A stretch of DNA of 64,000 nucleotides, taken from Branchiostoma floridae (lineage: Eukaryota; Chordata; Leptocardii; Amphioxiformes; Branchiostomatidae). Positions 31,744-41,490 of this stretch are shown piece after piece. Both the position numbers and the translations under genes were made by a program. Location of the stretch: contig NC_049997.1 of the NCBI RefSeq assembly GCF_000003815.2, forward strand, positions 8,734,431 through 8,798,430, read 5' to 3'. Every line of letters begins with the position of its first letter. The first letter of the stretch is position 1. The notes under the pieces were generated by a model. That model was not told where the DNA came from, ran no database searches, and worked only from the letters and a program-made list of their open reading frames with translations.

Positions 31744-34239
31744 GTAGGTTAATAGAAAAATTGGTAAACACTTAAAACACAAAAAATAGCAATGTTTAAA
31801 ACCCAGTTAACGCAAATGTGGTGTCAGTAGACCTTTAATGACGTGGAGGTCAAAGGTGGTCAAATGTGTCATGTGAAGTCACGTTGATTCAAACATTTAG
31901 CGTGCGAAGTCTGTTTCCTCTTTCCACCAGGACGGCGCTCTTGTCGTGCTCTCTTTGCGACCTGACATTTTAAACCGATCGCTCAACGAATTCTACAGAA
32001 AAGATACGAATGAACCTTTTTACGCTTTGCGTGTTATGTCGTACTTTCATTAATACTAACATATTTTGTATGAATCAGATACATTCATATTTATGTCACA
32101 GTAAGAGCTCAGCGCAGCGCTTCTAGTATGTTTGTGTGTGTGTGTGTGGGGGGGGGGTATGCAGTGTTTTTGATGTTCCATACTAGTTTCAAGTAAATAT
32201 CTATTTTTTATGCTTTGTTTCAGGTTATCATAGTTGGAGCGTTGATTATTGAAAACTCCAACTGGCAGAAGGAGATTGACAAGGCTAAGAAACGGGTATG
32301 TTGTGTAGCGTTGTAAAATAAAACTACAACATAAGACAGATAACAATTACTCAAGCAACTATCTGGACAAGAATTTGGAAAGGCGATAGAGTTGAATTTC
32401 CCTAAGACGTATCTATTTGTATAAGTACCTCATATTTGTCGTATGCAATAACCAAAATGTTCAACCTTCAAAGCTATATATATTCTAAGGTACGCATTGC
32501 CAAATACAAGAAAGTAAAACTTTTTAAGATGGTCCATATTTCGTATGGCATTATAATACCTTATTTAATCACTTGATGAAACATGGTATGGTTCTGTATC
32601 AATATATTGCATCTATCTTAAATTTGTTAAAAATAATTGCTCAATTAGTATTAAAATAAATTAACAATGGATTTTAAATTTCTAACAGAACATTGTGTAT
32701 GCACAAGAGAAGCTCAAGGAAAAGGCAAAAGAACCCAAAATGTTCTTCGGAGCAGCTTTCAATGACATCGACATAACGGACGAAAGTGGACAACCTGTTC
32801 ATCTAACAGAAGAGCAAGTACGAAATATGGTCAGCGATTTGGTGGGACCGGACGCCATCCATTCTATCTATCATATCGAAGGACAATGGAAAGTTTACTT
32901 CCATACCAAACCCGCTAGAGATGAGTTTATGAGCAAATCGTTGATTTACAGGGGCAAAGAGGTTAGAAAGTATGTCATTGAGTCCAAAACAGAAGAGGGG
33001 TTGGCTGCCCTATCTGAGTTGCACGCTATGGAAGCATTGGAAGCCCAGAATACGACCTTATACGGCTACACGTTTGAAGAAAGGGATGTCGTTGATGATG
33101 ATGGTAATATGGTGAAATTAAAAGAAGATGAAGTTTGTGAAAGTATTCTTAGTACTGACATTGATCCAGATAAGCTATACGCTGTGGAGAACATACGAGG
33201 GGAGTGGAAAATATATGTCTACGGACAAACCTCGGGGGAAAAACTTCTAGAGCAAGGTCTTATAATCAGAGGACGTAGTATTAGACTAAGTACAATAGAC
33301 TACAGCAAGATTGTCCAGCCTCCGAAGGTAAAATTGAGAAAGTCAAGCACGTCGGGCGCAAGCGGTGAAAAGGACATGTCAGGTGTGGCCATTCTGAAGA
33401 TCCTGAATCTACCTGTTGTTGTTGAAGACCGTCTAGTTATCAAGAACTTGCAAAAAGCAGGGTGCAAAGTGAAAGGGGCCATACAGAAACAGAGAGTCAA
33501 GCGTGAGTACGCAAAGGCATCAGTGTACTTCTTCAACGGCATTCGCTTTGTACGTGTCCGTATTCCTAGCATAAAGCGGTTTCCTCTGAAGCAGGTTTGG
33601 GACGGATACTTTGTCAAACTAGAAGTGGTCAAAGTTTTCCCAGATAATGACACCTCCGAGCAAAACGCCAGGCTAGATTCGGCCATTTGTGTTCTGAAAG
33701 TGGAAGACAAAGCCACAGATGCTAGCAGAAAAACAGAAGTCGTGACGACAGCTATTTGTCACGTGAATAATGAAGCAAAAGAAAACCTTACACTACCGTC
33801 CTTCTCAGACACTGATGGTGCAGGGGAGACTTACGGAGCCGATAAACTCTCACGAGAAAGTGTGAGAACTTCTCTGCATGAACTTGACATGGGGACTGAT
33901 CGTACGGATGGATTAGATGCAGGTGAACTCTCGCAAGAGTTTACGAGCCCTTCTTTGTATGACCTTGACATGGACCCAAACCACATACATACTGAGGAAT
34001 TATTGGTAGAAAATGAACTCTCGCGAGAGAATACGAGATCCATATCTGGCGATCTCGAAGGAGCGGTTGGTGGAGAGGAGTCAGAGGATTTGAACATTCC
34101 GGAAATGGTGAAGAGAGCCAATGGTGATTCCGGAATACAGACTCCGGAATCCGGATCGAGAACTTCCGTTCTGGGGTCACAGATGTCAAACCAGGAAGGA
34201 GCACGACTGACTCAAATGCGACAAGAATATCTCGTGTGA
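31264..34239 (+). CDS. Two-pass membrane protein fused to three RRM-like, LINE-ORF1-like units (three exons)
   Basis: Joined from 31264-31743, 32224-32295 and 32689-34239, this encodes 700 residues. The N terminus (1-118) is acidic, Asn/Glu-rich and probably disordered. TM segments are at about 119-141 and 152-170, followed by a charged helix. Residues 203-283 and 308-388 are two related units, each with (F/Y)-ND-I/V-D-like start, GxWK(V/I)Y and a GLIxRG(R/K)x(I/V)R end. Residues 415-493 form a third unit with ILNLPVVVEDRLV and NGIRFVRVRI. The layout resembles the RRM-like half of ORF1/ZCCHC3-type proteins, without zinc knuckles. The tail has three 28-residue repeats beginning ELSRE/ELSQE (33844-34080). 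The module encoded by exons 1-2 matches the gene at 14864-20075. The function is unknown; a membrane-tethered RNA-binding role is an inference. The start ATG lies in CAAGATGGCGG. Confidence 0.82.
31914..32129. mobile_element. PIF/Harbinger-like MITE, family B, copy 3 (intronic)
   Basis: Left end TTTCCACCAGGACGGCGCTC and interior CGATCGCTCAACGAATTCTACAG match family B. The right end is cut short at CAGCGCTTCTAGTA by a GT microsatellite. It sits in intron 1 of the TM/RRM-like gene. Confidence 0.75.
32224..32295 (+). CDS. Exon 2 of TM/RRM-like gene (rest of TM2)
   Basis: 24 codons between TTTCAG and CGG|GTATGT: VIIVGALIIEN then a charged helix. Both borders are phase 0, as in the paralogue. Confidence 0.83.
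32689..34239 (+). CDS. Exon 3 of TM/RRM-like gene (three RRM-like units and tail)
   Basis: Starts after TCTAACAG with NIVYAQEKLKE and runs 516 codons to a TGA at 34237-34239. All RRM-like units lie in this single exon, as expected if an intronless retroelement-derived segment was captured. Confidence 0.87.
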   Translation, partial: NIVYAQEKLKEKAKEPKMFFGAAFNDIDITDESGQPVHLTEEQVRNMVSDLVGPDAIHSIYHIEGQWKVYFHTKPARDEFMSKSLIYRGKEVRKYVIESKTEEGLAALSELHAMEALEAQNTTLYGYTFEERDVVDDDGNMVKLKEDEVCESILSTDIDPDKLYAVENIRGEWKIYVYGQTSGEKLLEQGLIIRGRSIRLSTIDYSKIVQPPKVKLRKSSTSGASGEKDMSGVAILKILNLPVVVEDRLVIKNLQKAGCKVKGAIQKQRVKREYAKASVYFFNGIRFVRVRIPSIKRFPLKQVWDGYFVKLEVVKVFPDNDTSEQNARLDSAICVLKVEDKATDASRKTEVVTTAICHVNNEAKENLTLPSFSDTDGAGETYGADKLSRESVRTSLHELDMGTDRTDGLDAGELSQEFTSPSLYDLDMDPNHIHTEELLVENELSRENTRSISGDLEGAVGGEESEDLNIPEMVKRANGDSGIQTPESGSRTSVLGSQMSNQEGARLTQMRQEYLV

Positions 34240-34521
34240 TATTTTCTTACCCTTGAAATATTCAACTTTATAGACAATGAATGTTTCTTTTTTTTAAGAA
34301 GACAATGGGATCCGATTCTATTCCACACATATACAATGTACATAGCTATATATGTTTACGTTTGTACTATATTGTTCTATTGCTTTATCGTGATGATTCA
34401 CATACTTTAAACTATACAATTTCTGCAGGTATGTCCTGAATAGAAAATAGACTAGCCTGACTAAAATCGTGCCCCTAGCGGCCGGCAGTATAGTTGCCAC
34501 TTGCTAGGAGGGGGTCATTGA

Positions 34522-34604
34522 AGGTGGTATGTCACTGCACTTGGGACACTGGTGCGACACTGCGGGTTTGTTCATTGCGGCACTGTTTTGTTATTATACC
34601 ACCT
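34522..34604. mobile_element. Family A MITE, internally deleted
   Basis: AGGTGGTATGTCACTGCACTT at the left and TACCACCT followed by TAA at the right, only 83 bp. The left half keeps GGCACTGTTTTGTTATTA; most of the right half is lost. Confidence 0.7.
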
Positions 34605-35067
34605 TAACCCCAGCAAGTGAGAGGTTGTGTAAGTACAGGCTAGATCGAATAGACGTTTTAATAGCTTACTGTAAGGTTGTAAGATGTTTCGCATTGCTTT
34701 TATACTTTGAACCGTATCGTGTTTTGATATGTTGGGTATGGATGGTGTAGCTATAATCTACATGTGTGCAGTTTGTAGTCATGCAGAATACCATGTAAAT
34801 ACACACCATTGACCTCACCACACTTGTGATTTGTCAATACTCAAGGAAAGATCACTACCTCGAGTTGAACTTGAAAAACACAAAGTCATAACAACCCAAA
34901 TTCACTTGGGCAGCAATCTTGCTCAGCTAAGTTCATTGATTAAAAAATTCGTTTACGCTTTGTGTATGTTGTTGTCTTTTCAATCATATTTTACATTTAT
35001 CATGATATTTCGATCCGAGTCAAGATTTGTACAATTCCGACTTTGTTCCCAGTGTAATTGCCATTTA

Positions 35068-35294
35068 AACCCTTTTCCACTAGACGGCGATCGCGCTGCG
35101 CTGTCACTGCGACTTGAAACGGTTGTGTGAAATCTTCGATTACACACTGGGTATAAGATACATAAGTGTGACTGAAAAGACAACAAAACACGCAAAGCGA
35201 AAAAAAGTTTTTTTCCTTACAAGTCATTGAAGGATCTGTCAAATTTCAGGTCACTGAGAGAGCCTGGCGAGAGCGCCTTCCAAGTGGAAATGGA
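35068..35294. mobile_element. PIF/Harbinger-like MITE, family B, copy 4
   Basis: CCCTTTTCCACTAGACGGCG at the left and GAGAGCGCCTTCCAAGTGGAAA at the right are imperfect inverted repeats. The interior again has AACAAAACACGCAAAG. Confidence 0.78.
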
Positions 35295-36270
35295 GAATTT
35301 GGGCTTTATGCACAGTTGGATAACATTATGGGTACCTGATATAAACGTTGAAATGAAGCACTTGCTTGGATACCATTCCTGTCAAATGATATCAAAATTG
35401 TACTCCACGTCATATCTCAAACAAACCATGAAATAAAAGCTACATCATGAAAAGTTTGATATTTTCTCCAAGGAGCTACATTGTATAAAACTACTACTGA
35501 GGTGATGAAGCATCCAATGAGTGTATCATATTGCTGTGTGCATTGATCATTCACACGAGATGGTGTTAGGATGCTGATAGCATGATAAATCATACCTTGA
35601 CACCTCCTGAAAGACAGAACGTAACCATTGATCCCTCATAACAAGGACCAGATGTCATGCTCGCACCTACTGATCCCTTCAAACGACGCCATTAACTTCA
35701 CCTAACTAGATTCTAAGGCACTAAGATCCATCATTTAATCATCGGCGCCTTGGGGATTCTAAGTTCCTCAGAATAGATCCTCATATGTCTTTATTGCCTT
35801 GAAGATCAGCAAGCGTCTGTTAGGACATTACACTGTCTCACGTTACTCACGTTTGAAATAATCATTGTACCCGACCGCGAGGTGAGAGCACTGTCTTTGG
35901 ATCCATGGAGCGTACGTATGTACGATAATGCAACTTGGTGCAAATTTTTTTAACTTAAGACTGCTACTTTGTGGAGTTTTTACATGCTACATAGACGTTC
36001 ATTTGTGGAAGCAAGGGTGTATAAAAACCTTTGAAGGTCCTTACATCAAATCCTAATAAATCCATCAAAATATATCATTACATGTACAACGGTGCAAAAT
36101 CTAGTAGGGTTCATCGTCCGTGCCTCTTCGTTTTGGTCATTTTTTGTTTTTTCAATTTCAAGAGTCTCTAAATTAAGGTTACATCTGGAGCCGTACGTGT
36201 GTCTGGCGGTAGGTTGTTCCAGACATTGGGTCCACGGTTTTCTATCGATCTTTTGAAGGTCTCTCATTTT
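35295..36270. other. Intergenic, no gene seen
   Basis: AT-rich sequence with chance frames only. Confidence 0.5.
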
Positions 36271-37078
36271 TATATTTCAGCCATACCATAGGTATGGTGA
36301 AATATATTGTATTCGTAATGTTTCTTTCTTTCTTTCTTTCTCCTGTCAAATCTTCAAATCGAATCAACTCCGCCATTTTTTAACCGATTGACTTGAAATT
36401 TGGCACAATGGTAGAGTAAGCCAATACCCCTAGGTGTTTTTTTCATTTTTTTCATATCTGCCTTTAAAATGATTTTATTGAGGTTTTTGTCAATTTTTAT
36501 GTATATTTCGGGCTCCTGTACCCTGGTATTACAGCCGAATGACATAAAATTTGGTACAGAGGTGCCTTGATCATATGCTCACCTAGATTCAATAACAGTT
36601 TTGGCAGACGGTACAAAGAAATGCTTAATTTTGCGATTTTTGGCCATTTTTTGACCAAAAAAGGACATTTTTGGCTCCCGTAGCCTCGTTTTACAACCAA
36701 ATGATCTGAAATTTGGTATAAAAGTGCCCTTCAATTATGTGCACATAAATTCAATAAAAGTTTTCCCCTACGGTACAACAAAATGCTTAATTTTGCGATT
36801 TTATGGCCATTTTTTGACAAAATTTGGACATTTTTGGCTCCTGTTCCCTCGATTTACAACCTAATGACCCGTAAATTGGTAAAGGGGTGCTCTAGATATC
36901 TATTCAAATGACCCATGTATAATTTTTGGCATGGACCACTTTAAAATGATATATTTTGGATTTTTTTGGTCATTTTCCAATGGCCAAAGGGGCCAACGAC
37001 CTCAAGGCCTATTGTTGCATGATGGAGATGGCTGAAATATGCTGTATTTGCTCTCAAGCAAATGTCGGCCTTTCTAGT
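36271..37078 (+). repeat. Interspersed ~800-bp element, copy 1
   Basis: Begins TATATTTCAGCCATACCATA and ends near ATGGCTGAAATATGC...CCTTTCTAG, so the ends ATATTTCAGCCAT / ATGGCTGAAATAT form a short terminal inverted repeat. The interior has three or four diverged ~150-bp subunits marked by AAATGACCTGAAATTTGGTA and TTTTGCGATTTTTGGCCAT. It is non-coding and probably a non-autonomous DNA transposon. Confidence 0.8.
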
Positions 37079-37961
37079 AAAAGTTTGTCTTAACAACATT
37101 TTTTACAAAATGAGGTAGCCTCAAAACGTGGCACGTTCCATGCCGAAACTGACCCCTTAAGTGTCCATCAAAGGGTTTAGATCGAAGCCGGACCGCTGGT
37201 AGGTCATCTCTGACGTACATGCGCCTGGGGTCAGAATTACCGGCCAGCTTGACATCGGTAAGTCTTCCTTTGATAGCGTTTGACACGGCCAGATCTCAGA
37301 GCTTGAGCTGGCCGCGTGAGGGTTTAGCGGCTACTCTTTCTAGATTAGAGAGAGGAAGGACCCGGGGGGCCGGTATGACATGAGTGTGACGCGCATAATG
37401 TAGGGCAAGAGGCCTGTAATAAGACGCGTGTGCCATGAAAAAAACTCGAGTGCACTAGTTGCTAGAAAGAAGGTCAAGGTACCCTTGAAACTAAGGCAAA
37501 TAAACGTACTACAAATTGTTAAGTCATTTTTTCCCTGCCTGTTAGTTCATAGTACATAAATGCAAAGTTAATGCAAACCGTTACATTGTGAATTTTCCTT
37601 ATAAACATGGAAGTGATAAAAATTTAGAACGCAGAACACAGTACCGGTTCTAAGAATCTGCCAGGGACAGGTCTATGGTTGTTTGTAAACTATCTTTTCT
37701 GTCATACATTTCAATATTCCTTTGCAAATGTTTGTAATACCTGACATAAACGACACGTTATGGGATGATGGTTGTCAGAAGTGATTACTTATTTTAATCC
37801 CTAAAGGGGAAGTCTCAAAGGACTACAGCACTTTGGCGGCGTCGCTACGTTCTATATCGGATTTATGTTGTCCTTGACTTTATAATTGGTATATCATGCA
37901 AAACCTACTAAAAGAAAGAAGAACAAACAAAGTGGAAAAGGATTCGGCTTTATCGATTTAT
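37079..37961. other. Spacer between the two ~800-bp elements
   Basis: No gene or repeat recognised. Confidence 0.5.
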
Positions 37962-38755
37962 TATATTTCAGCCATACCATAGGTATGGTGAAATATATTG
38001 TATTCGTAATGTTTCTTTCTTTCTTTCTTTCTCCTGTCAAATCTTCAAATCGAATCAACTCCGCCGTTTTTAAACCGATTGACTTGAAATTTGGCACAAA
38101 GGTACAGTAAGCCAATACCCTCAGGTGTTTTTTCCATTTTTTTCATATCTGCCTTCAAAATGATTTTATTGAGTTTTTTGTCAATTTTTATGTATATTTC
38201 GGGCTCCTGTGCCCTGGTATTACAGCCGAATGACATGAAATTTGGTACAGAGGTGCCCTGATCATATGCCCACCCAGATTTAATAACAGTTTTGGCATAC
38301 GGTAGAACAAAATGCTTAATTTTGCGATTTTTGGCCATTTTTTGACAAAAAAAGCACATTTTTGCCTCCTGTACCCTCGTTTTACAACCAAATGACCTGA
38401 AATTTGGTATAAAAGTGCCCTTCAATTATGTGTGCATGAATTCAATAACAGGTTTTCCATACAGTAAAACGTAATGCTAAATATTGCGATTTTATGGCCG
38501 TTTTTGGACAAAAATTGGACATTTTTGGCTCCTGTTCCCTCGTTTTACAACCAAATGACCCGAAATTTGGTTAAGCGGTGCTCTAGATATTTATCCAAAT
38601 GACCCATGTATAATTTTTGGCATGGAACACTTTAAAATGATATATTTGGGATTTTTTGGGGTCATTTTCCAATGGCCAACGACCTCAAGGCCTATTGTTG
38701 CATTATGGCTGAAATATGCTGTATTTGCTCGCAAGCAAATGTCGGCCTTTCTAGT
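37962..38755 (+). repeat. Interspersed ~800-bp element, copy 2
   Basis: About 90% identical to copy 1 over its length, same orientation, same ends and the same (TTTC)n tract near the start. A shared TTTCTAGT end marks the boundary. Confidence 0.85.
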
Positions 38756-38840
38756 TTCTTTGAGCATTCTGTCAAATCGCCCGGCCGCTTCGACGCCACC
38801 AGTGTTCCGTAGCATAAGTGAGATACCAGCTTTAGCATCT

Positions 38841-39050
38841 CAATACGCTTAAGTAATTCCCATCTTAGTCTCCCTCCCACACTCAAGCTATCTTCAACTG
38901 CAGATGGCGTCTTTTCAATTCCAAATTCTTCTTCTTTGTTACCCCAATACGCTTAAGTAATTCCCATCTTAGTCTCCCTCCCACACTCAAGCTATCTTCA
39001 ACTGCAGATGGCGTCTTTTCAATTCCAAATTCTTCTTCTTTGTTACCCCA
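38841..39050. repeat. Perfect two-copy tandem duplication, 105 bp
   Basis: The 105 bp starting AATACGCTTAAGTAATTCCC is repeated immediately at 38946 with no visible difference, so the duplication is very recent or an assembly artefact. Confidence 0.92.
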
Positions 39051-40003
39051 AATCAGCGCCTACGGGGGAAAGTGTGTGTGTGTGTTTGTGGGGGGGTGGG
39101 GGGGGGGGTGGGGGTTAAAACGAGAAGGCCTTCAACCTGGCTTTGAATGGCCCAACTGTGTGTGGGGACTGGTAAAATTCGCCATCCAGGGCGTTCCATT
39201 GCCAGGGATTGCGCGGGGTAAGAATGAGTATTTGTAGGTAGCTGTGCGGGTTTTGGTGGGGTGGACCTTGTTGCGGATGCGTCATTACATCTTAGCCAAG
39301 CAGGTACCTTAGGCAAACATGTCCGTGACATGCAAATGGGGACTTAAATTGCATTATTAATTAAGAAATTGTGTAATCGAATTGTTTTCCATAACTGGAC
39401 TTCAATAAATGTAGCACCCGTAATTCATGATTGGTTGAAACATAAACAGACGCCAACTATGCAAAGAAGGAACTGATTTGCATATTTATGCAAGTTTGTC
39501 AATCATGAACATCGCCGTGCATAAGTTATGTAAATATGTAAGTCATTTCCATAAAATCTACAAAAGCTCTCAAAACCAAAACCGATCCAAAATCTCTCAT
39601 TTCATGAAGGTATAAGGTTGCCAAACTCTAGTTTTAGAATGCTATCCTCTTGGATGTTGATTTGGTTGTGCACTATATTCATAAAAGGTACGGATGTCTT
39701 GCTCCCCACCACTATCCTCCACTAGGTACAGTGGTGCGGGGATAGTAGAATTCGGCAAAGCAAACAGGGAAATTGGGCAGAGGGGAGTCAGTCCACCGGA
39801 TAAGGTTAATGTTTCCGTCCATAGCGACCGGCCAACTCCTCTGGTAGCAAAACTCCCCTGGCAAATTATTCTCCCTTTAAGTAACAGCAAGCGTAGTCAG
39901 TCTGGTGGAGACTACCTCACCACTGACTACCGGCACATCACATACACATCTTTCCCACGCCTTCCTGTAAGCTTTATGCCTGAGAGGTGACAAATGGTTT
40001 CCC
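39051..40003. other. Intergenic with a G-rich simple stretch
   Basis: GT/G-rich low complexity at 39073-39113. No gene otherwise. Confidence 0.5.
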
Positions 40004-40241
40004 ACGATAGAAGTTTGGCAGGACATTCATCACAAGCGTGCACTTTGTGCAGACTTATGGTGTTAGATAAGCAACCGGGGTAGCCGGTATGTGTACAGAG
40101 ACTCGTGAGGTCAGCAGTGATAACTTGACAGGATATTACTCGTGACAGCATCGTCATTTTCAAACTCACCTGACTAAGCTTCCGGGTACGCCTTCATTCG
40201 TTCCTAGCTATAGGGAAGGCACAAAATTAACGGCAAAGTAT
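40004..40241 (+). repeat. Gap-flanking duplicated segment, left copy
   Basis: From AGAAGTTTGGCAGG to TTAACGGCAAAGTA, about 97% identical to 41256-41490 on the other side of the gap. The left copy ends exactly at the first N. Confidence 0.92.
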
Positions 40242-41034
40242 NNNNNNNNNNNNNNNNNNNNNNNNNNNNNNNNNNNNNNNNNNNNNNNNNNNNNNNNNNN
40301 NNNNNNNNNNNNNNNNNNNNNNNNNNNNNNNNNNNNNNNNNNNNNNNNNNNNNNNNNNNNNNNNNNNNNNNNNNNNNNNNNNNNNNNNNNNNNNNNNNNN
40401 NNNNNNNNNNNNNNNNNNNNNNNNNNNNNNNNNNNNNNNNNNNNNNNNNNNNNNNNNNNNNNNNNNNNNNNNNNNNNNNNNNNNNNNNNNNNNNNNNNNN
40501 NNNNNNNNNNNNNNNNNNNNNNNNNNNNNNNNNNNNNNNNNNNNNNNNNNNNNNNNNNNNNNNNNNNNNNNNNNNNNNNNNNNNNNNNNNNNNNNNNNNN
40601 NNNNNNNNNNNNNNNNNNNNNNNNNNNNNNNNNNNNNNNNNNNNNNNNNNNNNNNNNNNNNNNNNNNNNNNNNNNNNNNNNNNNNNNNNNNNNNNNNNNN
40701 NNNNNNNNNNNNNNNNNNNNNNNNNNNNNNNNNNNNNNNNNNNNNNNNNNNNNNNNNNNNNNNNNNNNNNNNNNNNNNNNNNNNNNNNNNNNNNNNNNNN
40801 NNNNNNNNNNNNNNNNNNNNNNNNNNNNNNNNNNNNNNNNNNNNNNNNNNNNNNNNNNNNNNNNNNNNNNNNNNNNNNNNNNNNNNNNNNNNNNNNNNNN
40901 NNNNNNNNNNNNNNNNNNNNNNNNNNNNNNNNNNNNNNNNNNNNNNNNNNNNNNNNNNNNNNNNNNNNNNNNNNNNNNNNNNNNNNNNNNNNNNNNNNNN
41001 NNNNNNNNNNNNNNNNNNNNNNNNNNNNNNNNNN
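40242..41034. other. Assembly gap (793 N)
   Basis: Run of N. Its size is not a round default, so it was probably estimated from read pairs. Confidence 0.99.
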
Positions 41035-41255
41035 ACCAAGCAGTCCCCGTTTATAACATACAGGATACTTACAGGATCCGTGAATCTGAATTCGAACATT
41101 GATATATTCCAAACAGCAAAGCAGATCGTTGACTCTATTATTACTAATATTGTATTAGTAACATGGGTCGTCCTAGCCTAACTTCTGTCCAAAATAAAAT
41201 CAAAATTATTAAATAATAACCCATTGAAATGATTGTCTGTTGTTTATGGTTGTAT

Positions 41256-41490
41256 CGAGAAGTTTGGCAGGGCATTCATCACAAGTGTGCACTTTGTGCA
41301 GACTTATGGTGTTAGATAAGCAACCGGGGTAGCCGGTGTGTGTACAGAGACTCGTGAGGTCAGCAGTGATAACTTGAACAGGATATTACTCGTGACAGCT
41401 TCGTCATTTTCAAACTCACCTGACTAAGCTTCCGGGTACGCATTCATTCGTTCCTAGCTATAGGGAAGGCACAAAATTAACGGCAAAGTA
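41256..41490 (+). repeat. Gap-flanking duplicated segment, right copy
   Basis: Same segment as 40004-40241, with a few substitutions and a 1-base indel (AACTTGAACAGG against AACTTGACAGG). Confidence 0.92.

Noticed and set aside
40204-41112. Open frames of about 300 codons across the N run
   Set aside because: They consist of unknown residues from the assembly gap.
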